Shown here piece by piece: positions 1 through 6,494 of a stretch of DNA of 14,173 nucleotides. This DNA is from an uncultured Lactobacillus sp. (GTDB lineage Bacteria > Bacillota > Bacilli > Lactobacillales > Lactobacillaceae). The stretch lies in contig CAMJXI010000015.1 in assembly GCA_946409675.1 (NCBI GenBank), positions 1 to 14,173 of the forward strand, in the 5' to 3' direction. The notes under the pieces are model-generated. The model saw only the letters and a list, made by a program, of their open reading frames with translations. It ran no database searches and had not been told where the DNA came from. The position numbers were made by a program, and so were the translations under genes. Positions within the stretch are counted from its first letter, which is position 1. Each line of letters begins with the position of its first letter.

Positions 1-24
1 TTCAGACGTGTGCTCTTCCGATCT
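1..24 (+). other. Illumina TruSeq adapter remnant (not genomic)
   Basis: These bases are identical to the last 24 bases of the Illumina TruSeq read-2 adapter, ending in GCTCTTCCGATCT. The sequence changes without a gap to fucosidase coding sequence at base 25. This is untrimmed library sequence at a contig end, so the first genomic base is 25. Confidence 0.97.
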
Positions 25-314
25 CAGAATACTACGATTACCGCACGCTCGAATACAATACCCAATTTAAGGACCAAGCTAAGTACTACGAAATTACCCG
101 GGGAATAGATCTTTCGTTTGGTTACAACAAGTGGGGCAGAGCGAGTGACTTCATGACCGCCACGGATATTAAAAAGTTAATTGATGATGCCAAACCTAAT
201 GGTGGGAGATTATTACTTGATGTTGGTCCAATGGCCGACGGCACTATTCCACCAGAACAAAGTACAGTGCTCAATGACTTGAATTTACTCGAAACAATTA
301 AGTCAGCTTACTAA
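25..314 (+). CDS. Alpha-L-fucosidase (GH29), C-terminal fragment
   Basis: The open frame enters from the left (first full genomic codon at 27) and stops at TAA 312-314, giving about 95 residues. It reads like the end of the GH29 catalytic domain: EYYDYRTLEY, then SFGYNKW, then LIDDAKPNGGRLLLDVGP followed by ADGTIPPEQ. The block with NGG..LLDVGP.ADGTIP is a hallmark of GH29 enzymes, which release L-fucose from fucosylated glycans by a retaining mechanism. The catalytic nucleophile and acid/base residues lie in the missing upstream part. The frame ends at ..LLETIKSAY; the WLxVNGEAIYGT-like segment found in many relatives is absent here and in the other frames downstream, so the C-terminus is short. 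No secretion signal can be judged. A strong terminator follows 56 bases later. Family assignment is confident; substrate linkage is unknown. Confidence 0.9.
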
Positions 315-370
315 CTGACTAACTCATTAATTCACCACCAAAAAGCACAAGCCAACAAACAAGCAGTCTA

Positions 371-410
371 AAAACCGCGCACACTAGAGTCTAAAGTGTG
401 TGCGGTTTTG
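371..410 (+). terminator. Rho-independent terminator of the fucosidase gene
   Basis: A 15-bp stem (371-385 with 395-409, AAAACCGC.. against ..GCGGTTTT) has a single G-T wobble and a 9-base loop. The 3' arm ends in a T run, and the A/T-symmetric ends could let it act in both directions. It lies between the fucosidase stop and the ppsA promoter region. Confidence 0.9.
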
Positions 411-500
411 TTATTCAATCTTTTTGTGATGTTTTTAACAATACCTAAACTTTTTACTAAATTATTTCAAAATATATACCAAAAATTATTCTATTTGGGC

Positions 501-506
501 TACAAT
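501..506 (+). promoter_or_regulatory. Possible -10 box of ppsA
   Basis: TACAAT matches 5 of 6 bases of the -10 consensus and lies about 90 bases before the ppsA start. No good -35 is seen at 16-18 bases upstream, so an activator or a weak promoter is possible. Transcription would start near 513, placing the cre box at 522-535 just downstream. Confidence 0.35.
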
Positions 507-521
507 AAGAGATGCAGAACA

Positions 522-535
522 AGTAACCGCTTTCA
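522..535 (+). promoter_or_regulatory. cre box (CcpA site) upstream of ppsA
   Basis: AGTAACCGCTTTCA matches the lactic acid bacteria cre consensus WGWAARCGYTWWMA at 13 of 14 positions. The reverse strand (TGAAAGCGGTTACT) matches 12 of 14, so the site is close to symmetric around its central CG. It sits about 10-20 bases after the predicted transcription start and 58 bases before the ppsA ATG. In that position CcpA usually represses. Repressing a gluconeogenic enzyme during growth on glucose makes metabolic sense. Confidence 0.65.
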
Positions 536-592
536 TCGGTTTAAATTATTGTTGATTCGGAAATTTGTTAATAAAAAATAGGAGGCAATATT

Positions 593-2986
593 ATGAGTAG
601 TCGTGAAACGACAAATGTTTTATGGTTTGATGAATTGCACAGGGTAGATGTAAACCTTGTTGGTGGTAAGTCTTCATCTCTTGGCGAAATGACTTCGTCA
701 ACGGATGTTCCAGTTCCGTATGGCTTTGCTACAACCGCGCATGCATATCAGTACTTTATGCAGACCACGGGTTTGAACGATCAAGTTAACACTCTCCTTG
801 AGAATATCAAGGATTATGAAAACTCTGAAGAACTTCGTACGACATGTGAAAAAATTCGTAATCTGATTGTTGATGCTGAGATGCCAGCTGATTTGGCGAG
901 TGATATCACCAAAGCTTATGCTGATCTTGGCGTGAAGATGAACCAGATTGACCCATTTGTTGCCGTCCGTTCTTCCGCAACAGCAGAGGATTTACCAGAT
1001 GCATCCTTTGCTGGTCAACAAGAATCATATTTAAATATTACCGGCGCAGCTGATGTTGTTGATCGTGTACAACAATGTTTCGCATCATTGTTTACTGACC
1101 GCGCAACTTACTATCGTCATAAACAGAATTTCCCTCACGAGAAGGTTGCACTTTCCGCAGCTATTCAAATGATGGTCTTCTCGAAGTCATCAGGGATCAT
1201 GTTCAGTGTGAACGTTGCTAACGGTGATGACACCAAAATTGTGATCGATTCTATCTTTGGTCTAGGTGAATATATCGTCTTGGGTAAGGTAACTCCTGAC
1301 CACTTTGAAGTCGACAAGAGCACGATGAAAATTGTCGGCAAAACTGTTATTAATCAACCAGTTGAACTAGAGCGCATCCCAGGCGGTGGTACCGTTGAAA
1401 AAGAAGTTCCAAAAGAACGTGGCGACCAATCTTCATTGACTGACAGCCAAGTAATTGAGTTGGCGCACTATGCCAAAGCAATCGAAGACCACTATGGCAC
1501 TTACATGGACATGGAATTTGCTTTAGATTCGAAAACTGACAAACTCTGGATTGTCCAAGCTCGTCCAGAAACAGTTTGGTCACAACGTAACAAGAATAAG
1601 AAAGCTGCTCCAGAAGCAACGGTTTCTGAGAGTGATGCAAAAGTTCTTGTCCGTGGCTTACCAGCAAGTCCTGGTGTCGCAAGCGGCGTTGTGCACGTAA
1701 TTGATGATCCAAAAGATATCGATCAATTCAAACAAGATGAGATTCTGGTAACCGTTATGACTTCTCCTGACTGGGTACCAGCAATGAAGAAGGCAGCTGC
1801 CATCGTTACTAATAATGGTGGGATGACTTGTCATGCTGCAATCGTTTCTCGTGAAATGGAAATTCCATGTATTGTTGGGACTAACAGTACATCAGTTCCA
1901 GCAACCGATGTTTTGAAGACCGGTGATGTTATCACAGTCGATGCCCAAAATGGGGTAGTTTACGAAGGTAAAGTTGCTAGTCTTTTGAAACATGAGACTG
2001 CTGAAACACCAACAAACGGTCAAGTTGTCGTAGCCGAGACATTTGCACCAACCGCAACTAGCGTCATGATGAACTTGGGTGATCCTGATTTGGCCGACAA
2101 ATATTCTACTTTACCAGCTGATGGTATTGGCTTGATGCGTGAAGAATTTATCTGGACAACCTTCATCCATGAACACCCACTCTATTTGGTTGAGACGGGC
2201 CAATCTGATAAAGCAGTTAATATGCTTGCTGAAGGGATTACTAAAGTTGTGAGAGCAATGGCTCCACGTCCAGTTGTCTTACGTCTGTCAGACTTCAAAT
2301 CAAGTGAATACAGACAATTAAAGGGTGGCGACAAGTATGAACCAGTTGAACCAGCTGACTTATTAGGCTGGCGTGGTGCATCACGTTATTACGATCCTAA
2401 ATATATTGAAGCCTTCAAACTCGAATTGACAGCTGTTAAGAAAGTTCGTAACGAGTATGGTCTCAAGAACTTGAACATCATGATTCCATTCGTTAGAACA
2501 GTCGCGGAGGCTAAGAAAGTAACCGACATTATTAGCAGTGAAGGCTTGATTCGGAGTGAAGACTTCCATGTTTACATGATGGCTGAAATTCCTTCAAATA
2601 TTATTTTGGCAGATCAATTCAACCAATACTTTGATGGTTATTCAATTGGCTCAAATGATTTAGCAATGTTGATTTTAGGCTGTGATCGTAACAATGACAC
2701 AGTTGCAAGCTTGTTTGATGAGCGTGACCTTGCGGTTAAACGTGCTATCAGACACTTGATTAAAGCTGCTCATAAGGATGGTAAGACAGTTGGTATTTGT
2801 GGCCAAGCACCTTCACAATACCCTGAATTTACTAACTACCTGATTCAAAGTGGGATCGATTATGTTTCTGTTAACCCTGATATGGTTAAAGAAACTAAAC
2901 GTAACGTTGCCCACTTCGAACAAAGCATTATGCTTAACAATGCTACCGGTCGCGGCTTACAAGACCCAACGGATTACGATTTCTAA
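593..2986 (+). CDS. ppsA: Phosphoenolpyruvate synthase (pyruvate, water dikinase)
   Basis: This cytoplasmic enzyme makes PEP from pyruvate, ATP and water, giving AMP and phosphate (EC 2.7.9.2), the entry to gluconeogenesis from pyruvate or lactate. The 797-residue length fits full-size enzymes (E. coli PpsA 792). Domains in order: ATP-grasp/pyruvate-phosphate dikinase N-terminal domain (about 10-335) with LVGGKSSSLGEM (22-33, K26) and AVRSSATAEDLPDASFAGQQ (124-143, R126); phosphohistidine swivel domain with GGMTCHAAIVSREMEIP, phosphorylated His H414; and a C-terminal PEP/pyruvate TIM barrel with LMREEF (514-519), GWRGASRYY (592-600), GSNDLAML (686-693) and GICGQ (734-738), whose C736 is the catalytic cysteine. 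The start follows AGGAGG (580-585) by 7 bases. The gene stands alone between two terminators, and a cre box in the leader suggests CcpA control. A regulatory PPDK-type kinase/phosphatase is not adjacent. Confidence 0.96.
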   Translation: MSSRETTNVLWFDELHRVDVNLVGGKSSSLGEMTSSTDVPVPYGFATTAHAYQYFMQTTGLNDQVNTLLENIKDYENSEELRTTCEKIRNLIVDAEMPADLASDITKAYADLGVKMNQIDPFVAVRSSATAEDLPDASFAGQQESYLNITGAADVVDRVQQCFASLFTDRATYYRHKQNFPHEKVALSAAIQMMVFSKSSGIMFSVNVANGDDTKIVIDSIFGLGEYIVLGKVTPDHFEVDKSTMKIVGKTVINQPVELERIPGGGTVEKEVPKERGDQSSLTDSQVIELAHYAKAIEDHYGTYMDMEFALDSKTDKLWIVQARPETVWSQRNKNKKAAPEATVSESDAKVLVRGLPASPGVASGVVHVIDDPKDIDQFKQDEILVTVMTSPDWVPAMKKAAAIVTNNGGMTCHAAIVSREMEIPCIVGTNSTSVPATDVLKTGDVITVDAQNGVVYEGKVASLLKHETAETPTNGQVVVAETFAPTATSVMMNLGDPDLADKYSTLPADGIGLMREEFIWTTFIHEHPLYLVETGQSDKAVNMLAEGITKVVRAMAPRPVVLRLSDFKSSEYRQLKGGDKYEPVEPADLLGWRGASRYYDPKYIEAFKLELTAVKKVRNEYGLKNLNIMIPFVRTVAEAKKVTDIISSEGLIRSEDFHVYMMAEIPSNIILADQFNQYFDGYSIGSNDLAMLILGCDRNNDTVASLFDERDLAVKRAIRHLIKAAHKDGKTVGICGQAPSQYPEFTNYLIQSGIDYVSVNPDMVKETKRNVAHFEQSIMLNNATGRGLQDPTDYDF

Positions 2987-3013
2987 AAGGTTCAAGTAAA
3001 AATAATCAATTTC

Positions 3014-3052
3014 AAAGGACACATTCTAAATTTTAGGATGTGTCTTTGTTTT
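3014..3052 (+). terminator. Rho-independent terminator of ppsA
   Basis: An inverted repeat of AAAGGACACATTCTAAA (3014-3030) with TTTTAGGATGTGTCTTT (3031-3047) forms a long AT-rich hairpin with a bulge and a wobble pair. A T-rich stretch follows. It begins 28 bases after the ppsA stop. Confidence 0.8.
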
Positions 3053-3072
3053 GCCCAAAAGTGAGCCTTATA

Positions 3073-3102
3073 TTATGACTGATAAACATACAAGGGTATA
3101 CT
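3073..3102 (+). promoter_or_regulatory. Possible promoter of the DUF975 gene
   Basis: The -10 TATACT (3097-3102) is good, but the best -35 (TTATGA, 3073-3078, 18-base spacer) matches only 3 of 6. It would give a leader of about 85 bases. No other promoter stands out between the ppsA terminator and the ATG. Confidence 0.3.
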
Positions 3103-3194
3103 AAAAATAGAAATAGTGTTAGATTAAGTGATTATTATTTTAGATTTGTGGATTTGAGTTTATCAAAAAGAAAATTTTATTTGGGGGTGCAGAG

Positions 3195-4082
3195 ATGAAA
3201 GATTTACGGTTAGACATTAAGCAACAAACCAAAAAGGATATCAAGGAGCATCGCGGGAAGATGTTCATGCTAGGGACCTTTCCCTATCTGATTGCAATTG
3301 TTGGTAGTATTTTACTAGCATGGCTCGGGTCGAAATCACTGATTGAGACTATGTCCAAAACCGACAGCGCAACGATGCAGAGTGCTGGTGTCGATTTGCC
3401 AGGCTGGATGCAATTTGGCATGTTCGTCCTGACAATTATTACCACGTGTATGTCGCTTGGGGCAATGTGGTCGTATCAAGACTATGTTAACGGTAAGGTT
3501 GAATTAGAAGAGATCAACGTCGGCGCTAGCTACTTGCGCGTCTTTAAGGAGCGCTTGGGTAGATCAATCTTGACCTACATTATCACTTCGATTATTTCCT
3601 TCGTGGTTTCTTTCGTCGTGATTATCGGCGGAGTCTTCCTTTTCCTTGCCGCAAGTGGCCACGCAATGATTTTCACCGGCAGTTCGTTTATGTCAGACTC
3701 GCTTGATGAGATGTGGGCGGCCAACCATGCGCTTAGTTCCGCTCTCTTAGTAATTGGCTTCTACCTCTTGCTAGTTCTAATCATTGCGTTAATCTTGCTG
3801 CAGTTTAACCTCGTACCAGCAATTTTGAATTACAAAAAAGATCTTGGTAGTTGGGGAGTCATCAAGTATTCCTTCCGGGCAATAAAAAAACACCGTTTTG
3901 AAACGATCGTCTTGTTCCTGAGTTTACTCGGGTGGTTCTTACTGACAATCATTCCAATTGTTGGTGTCTTTGTCGCTTTATGGTTCACTGGAGCCTATTT
4001 CATTTTGATGCCCGTGCGTTTCTATAATGCTTTGGTCGCAGAAGTTGAAGGACCAGATGATTCTCCAGCTACTCACGAATAA
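3195..4082 (+). CDS. DUF975 family multi-pass membrane protein
   Basis: This 295-residue protein has a basic N-terminus (MKDLRLDIKQQTKKDIKEHRGK) followed by hydrophobic segments at about 25-45, 72-95, 118-150, 178-210 and 233-272, which would make five to six membrane helices. The C-terminal half carries the DUF975 pattern: IKYSFRAIKKHRFETIVLFLSLLGW, then a long hydrophobic stretch and VRFYNALVAE. The biochemical role of the family is not established; it is widespread in Firmicutes as a stand-alone membrane protein. Translation starts at ATG after GGGGGTG (3183-3189), 5 bases upstream. It is monocistronic: ppsA ends in a terminator upstream, and its own terminator (4097-4126) lies 15 bases beyond the stop. 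Its last 14 bases overlap the 3' end of the opposing LacI-type gene. Confidence 0.85.
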   Translation: MKDLRLDIKQQTKKDIKEHRGKMFMLGTFPYLIAIVGSILLAWLGSKSLIETMSKTDSATMQSAGVDLPGWMQFGMFVLTIITTCMSLGAMWSYQDYVNGKVELEEINVGASYLRVFKERLGRSILTYIITSIISFVVSFVVIIGGVFLFLAASGHAMIFTGSSFMSDSLDEMWAANHALSSALLVIGFYLLLVLIIALILLQFNLVPAILNYKKDLGSWGVIKYSFRAIKKHRFETIVLFLSLLGWFLLTIIPIVGVFVALWFTGAYFILMPVRFYNALVAEVEGPDDSPATHE

Positions 4083-5013
4083 TAAATTTTGACTCTAACG
4101 GGATGACTAAGTCAGCCCGTTTTTTTGTGGCCAATTCGAAGGCCAGACTACCTATGTCGTTGAAGTTGTGGTCAATCGTTGGAATATTCAGCAACTGACT
4201 ACTTAACTGGTTTTCTTGGCCAATTAAGAGAGGTAGTTGAATACCTTGTTTGTTGTATTCTTCCTTGACCCCAGCCGCAATGTCATCGCCATTCGTGAAG
4301 ATACATTGCACATTGGACTTTTGCGAAATCATCTTCTTGGCGACACGCATGCCGTCTTCATACGAGACAACGTCTGTGAAAGTTAGATTATTTTTAGGAG
4401 ACGCACCGAAAATTTCTTTGTACGTATCCAGCGTTTTTTGAGCAGTTGCGCTTATTTCATATGGTCGGCTTAAAGTTACTGCTGCACTGTTAATACCCTT
4501 TACTTTGATCCAATTGAAGGCTTCGCGGTAGGCTGATTCGCGTTTTGAGAACACCGCTTGTAAGTCTGTTCGTTTAGGATCTTCGCACAAAATGATTGGT
4601 CCGTATTTTGTGTACTCGGCTAAAGTGTCGCGGGAAATTCCGTGAGAGGTGAAGATGAGTGCATCAAAGGCTTTGGCACGTAATTGTTCCAAGTATTTTA
4701 TTTCTAATGTCGCATCGTATTCTGAAGGGAGGATGACGATGCGGTACTTAGTCGAAAAGGCGCCCAAGATGATGCCCCCAAGTAATTGCGTGAAGTACGG
4801 GTGTTTAGTGTGAGGCAAGACGACCCCAATATTAAAAGTTTTACCTTGGCTAAGGTCGCGCGCAATGTTGCTCGGAACGTAGTCAAGTTCATCGATGATA
4901 ATCTTAATCTTTGCCCGGGCAATACTTGAGACATAGCCCCGATTATTTAATACGCGCGAAACGGTTGCAGCCGAGTAGCCGCTCTTTCGTGCGATATCAT
5001 GGATATTTGTCAT
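4069..5013 (-). CDS. LacI/GalR family transcriptional regulator
   Basis: This is a sugar-responsive DNA-binding repressor of 314 residues, slightly short for the family (about 330-340). The N-terminal helix-turn-helix is clear: NIHDIARKSGYSAATVSRVLN (3-23), followed by the hinge-helix region LDYVPSNIARDLSQ (43-56) and a periplasmic-binding-like effector domain beginning FNIGVVLPHTKHPYF. It ends at ..LESKFIIRE, where many relatives have a few more residues. The ATG follows AGGTGGAG by 4 bases. It lies 25 bases after the HAD phosphatase gene on the same strand, so the two are probably cotranscribed. The target genes and effector are unknown; autoregulation of the operon is typical. Its 3' end overlaps the DUF975 gene, and the terminator of that gene is embedded in its last codons. 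No terminator of its own was found on this strand. Confidence 0.92.
   Translation of the reverse strand: MTNIHDIARKSGYSAATVSRVLNNRGYVSSIARAKIKIIIDELDYVPSNIARDLSQGKTFNIGVVLPHTKHPYFTQLLGGIILGAFSTKYRIVILPSEYDATLEIKYLEQLRAKAFDALIFTSHGISRDTLAEYTKYGPIILCEDPKRTDLQAVFSKRESAYREAFNWIKVKGINSAAVTLSRPYEISATAQKTLDTYKEIFGASPKNNLTFTDVVSYEDGMRVAKKMISQKSNVQCIFTNGDDIAAGVKEEYNKQGIQLPLLIGQENQLSSQLLNIPTIDHNFNDIGSLAFELATKKRADLVIPLESKFIIRE
4097..4126 (+). terminator. Terminator of the DUF975 gene, inside the lacI-type gene
   Basis: AACGGG (4097-4102) pairs with CCCGTT (4116-4121), and TGAC (4104-4107) with GTCA (4111-4114), with a single A/G mismatch between the two helices and a 3-base loop. Seven T residues (4120-4126) follow on the plus strand. 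The polarity fits only rightward transcription. The hairpin lies wholly in the antisense of the C-terminal codons of the opposing regulator. Confidence 0.85.
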
Positions 5014-5038
5014 CTCTCCACCTGTCTTTTAATTTAGA

Positions 5039-5845
5039 TTAGGCAACGAAGAATTTCAATCCGAATGCGACCCCATCTTCGTCGTTGGTTTTCGTAATGT
5101 GTTTACCAAAAGGCTTCACCAATTCGTGGGCGTTACCCATCACAACCGGTGTCCCCACAGTTTGCAGCATTGAGATATCGTTTTGACCGTCACCAAAAGC
5201 CAATGTTTCCTTATTGGTGAGTTTCTCAGAATCAATAATCTGTTGAACCGCGGTCGATTTGCTGGCGTCGGTACTAGTAATCTCTAAGTAGGTTGCCCCG
5301 GATTGTTGCACGCTAATTTCCGCAATATGTAAGTTTTCCAAGAAGTCTTTTAAGGATTCCATTTCGCTAGCATCCCAAGTCATCAGCATAATCTTGAAAG
5401 TCTTAGATTGGACATCGGTATACAAGGCTTTTCTGGTGACCACTGTGGGTGTGAGTCCTGTAATGGATTCTTCGAATTTAATTCCGTCGTCGATATTTTC
5501 AGTATACCATTTGTTTTCGTCGTAATAACTGAGACTAACGTGTGGAAAATAAAGACTAATCTGACTCACGAGTTGCTGGGTCGTGTAGTAATCCATGTAA
5601 TGTTGTGCGAGAATTTTGCGCCCGTTAGCAGTGGGTTGGAAAACCAAGCCGCCATTAAAGGCGATTTGGGGATTACTCAAATTTAATTTGTTTAAGGTTG
5701 CTTCCATCTCGATTGGGGCACGGGCCGAGACCAACGTGAACGGAATCTGGCTTTCCTTGATTGCCTTAATATTGTCAGCACTAATTTGACCTTTCGAATT
5801 TAAAAGAGTGCCATCCATGTCTGAAAAAATGTGTTTGATCGTCAT
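5039..5845 (-). CDS. Cof-type HAD-IIB family sugar/nucleotide phosphatase
   Basis: This 268-residue haloacid dehalogenase-type phosphatase has all four motifs: motif I DMDGT (D9 nucleophile, D11 acid/base), motif II at TLVSAR (S40), the conserved lysine K196 in DASKSTAV, and motif IV GDGQND (218-223). The insertion between about 85 and 190 is the C2 cap of the Cof/YidA group. Members dephosphorylate sugar phosphates or related metabolites; the substrate cannot be read from sequence. It starts at ATG behind AGGAGG (plus-strand 5855-5860) with 9 bases of spacing. It is the first gene of a two-gene leftward unit with the LacI-type regulator, so the phosphatase may serve the same sugar pathway the regulator senses. 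That link is inference. Confidence 0.92.
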   Translation of the reverse strand: MTIKHIFSDMDGTLLNSKGQISADNIKAIKESQIPFTLVSARAPIEMEATLNKLNLSNPQIAFNGGLVFQPTANGRKILAQHYMDYYTTQQLVSQISLYFPHVSLSYYDENKWYTENIDDGIKFEESITGLTPTVVTRKALYTDVQSKTFKIMLMTWDASEMESLKDFLENLHIAEISVQQSGATYLEITSTDASKSTAVQQIIDSEKLTNKETLAFGDGQNDISMLQTVGTPVVMGNAHELVKPFGKHITKTNDEDGVAFGLKFFVA

Positions 5846-5878
5846 GATTTAATTCCTCCTAAATTTCTATAAACCTAC

Positions 5879-5907
5879 TGTAAAGTGTGAAACGCATTTT
5901 AGGTCAA
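5879..5907 (-). promoter_or_regulatory. Probable promoter of the HAD-lacI operon
   Basis: Read on the minus strand: -35 TTGACC (5902-5907), 17-base spacer, -10 TTTACA (5879-5884). The -35 is strong and the -10 weak, which suits a regulated promoter. The spacer holds a CG-centred AAACGCATTTT that could be part of a LacI-type operator, but it is not a clear palindrome. Confidence 0.45.
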
Positions 5908-5995
5908 GCAGAAATTTAAAAGTTTTTTGGGAAAAAGGAGGAAAACGGAAAAAGATAGGAAGGAAACCAAGAAAGGGCATTCATTTTCAGTGATT

Positions 5996-6011
5996 AAAAG
6001 TCTATACTTTT
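5996..6011 (+). promoter_or_regulatory. Dyad over a possible -10 of the small membrane protein gene
   Basis: AAAAGT (5996-6001) and ACTTTT (6006-6011) form an inverted repeat with a 4-base centre. The -10-like TATACT (6003-6008) lies inside it. The -35 region (TTCATT near 5980) is poor. The dyad may be an operator or a chance AT-rich repeat. Confidence 0.3.
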
Positions 6012-6044
6012 AATAATAAAGAAAAATTATTAATGGAGATAGAT

Positions 6045-6410
6045 ATGACTGAAAAGAAAATGAGAAACATCGGCATTACTGTATTATTGGTTGAATACGT
6101 GCTCTATATAATCCTTGGCTTGCTGAAAATACAACTTTTTAATGGTATCTATGATTTTTTGTTCTATGCACTAATTTCGACTTTTTCGTTGATGTCGGCT
6201 ATGAAGATAGCGACTGGTTCAAAGAAGCAAAGTCAGAAAACGGTTATTCTTTTGGGAATCGGGACTATTGCTTTTGGAGCTCTTGCAATCTACTCACACG
6301 TAACTTGGATTGTGGCAGGCAAAATTGTAGCTACTTTTATTCCATTAGCTGCCATTATTTGTCTTGTCATCTTCATTGGTAGTGTCGTCAGCTATTTAAA
6401 AAAAGAATAG
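6045..6410 (+). CDS. Small four-helix membrane protein, unknown function
   Basis: I do not recognise this family. From ATG 6045 it is 121 residues, starting MTEKKMRNIG, with four predicted membrane helices: roughly residues 8-26, 32-52, 66-84 and 90-114. The ends are charged (KK near the start, LKKE at the end). No catalytic motif or secretion signal is visible. An upstream in-frame ATG at 6033 would add MEID, but 6045 is preferred because GGAG (6035-6038) then sits 6 bases upstream as a ribosome site. It is divergent from the HAD gene and separate from the dehydrogenase downstream, which has its own promoter. No terminator is visible after it. Confidence 0.7.
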   Translation: MTEKKMRNIGITVLLVEYVLYIILGLLKIQLFNGIYDFLFYALISTFSLMSAMKIATGSKKQSQKTVILLGIGTIAFGALAIYSHVTWIVAGKIVATFIPLAAIICLVIFIGSVVSYLKKE

Positions 6411-6423
6411 GATGGCTTTTAAA

Positions 6424-6452
6424 TTGAGCAACCGCGCTAACTAGTCTATGAT
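6424..6452 (+). promoter_or_regulatory. Promoter of the zinc alcohol dehydrogenase gene
   Basis: -35 TTGAGC (6424-6429) and -10 TATGAT (6447-6452) are separated by exactly 17 bases. Transcription would start near 6459, about 35 bases before the ATG. Confidence 0.65.
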
Positions 6453-6494
6453 GAAAAAGTAGATGTGCTATTTTAATTTTAGGAGGATTCAAAG

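Noticed and set aside
396..581. 61-codon plus frame between the fucosidase terminator and ppsA
   Set aside because: It starts inside the terminator stem, has no ribosome site, has AT-rich low-quality composition and overlaps the ppsA promoter and cre box.
1350..1712. 120-codon minus frame inside ppsA
   Set aside because: It lies wholly inside a well-conserved coding gene, has no ribosome site and no recognisable family; it is a shadow frame.
5885..5901. cre or LacI operator in the HAD promoter spacer (GAAACGCATTTT)
   Set aside because: It has a central CG but matches the cre consensus poorly and is not palindromic; noted only within the promoter entry.
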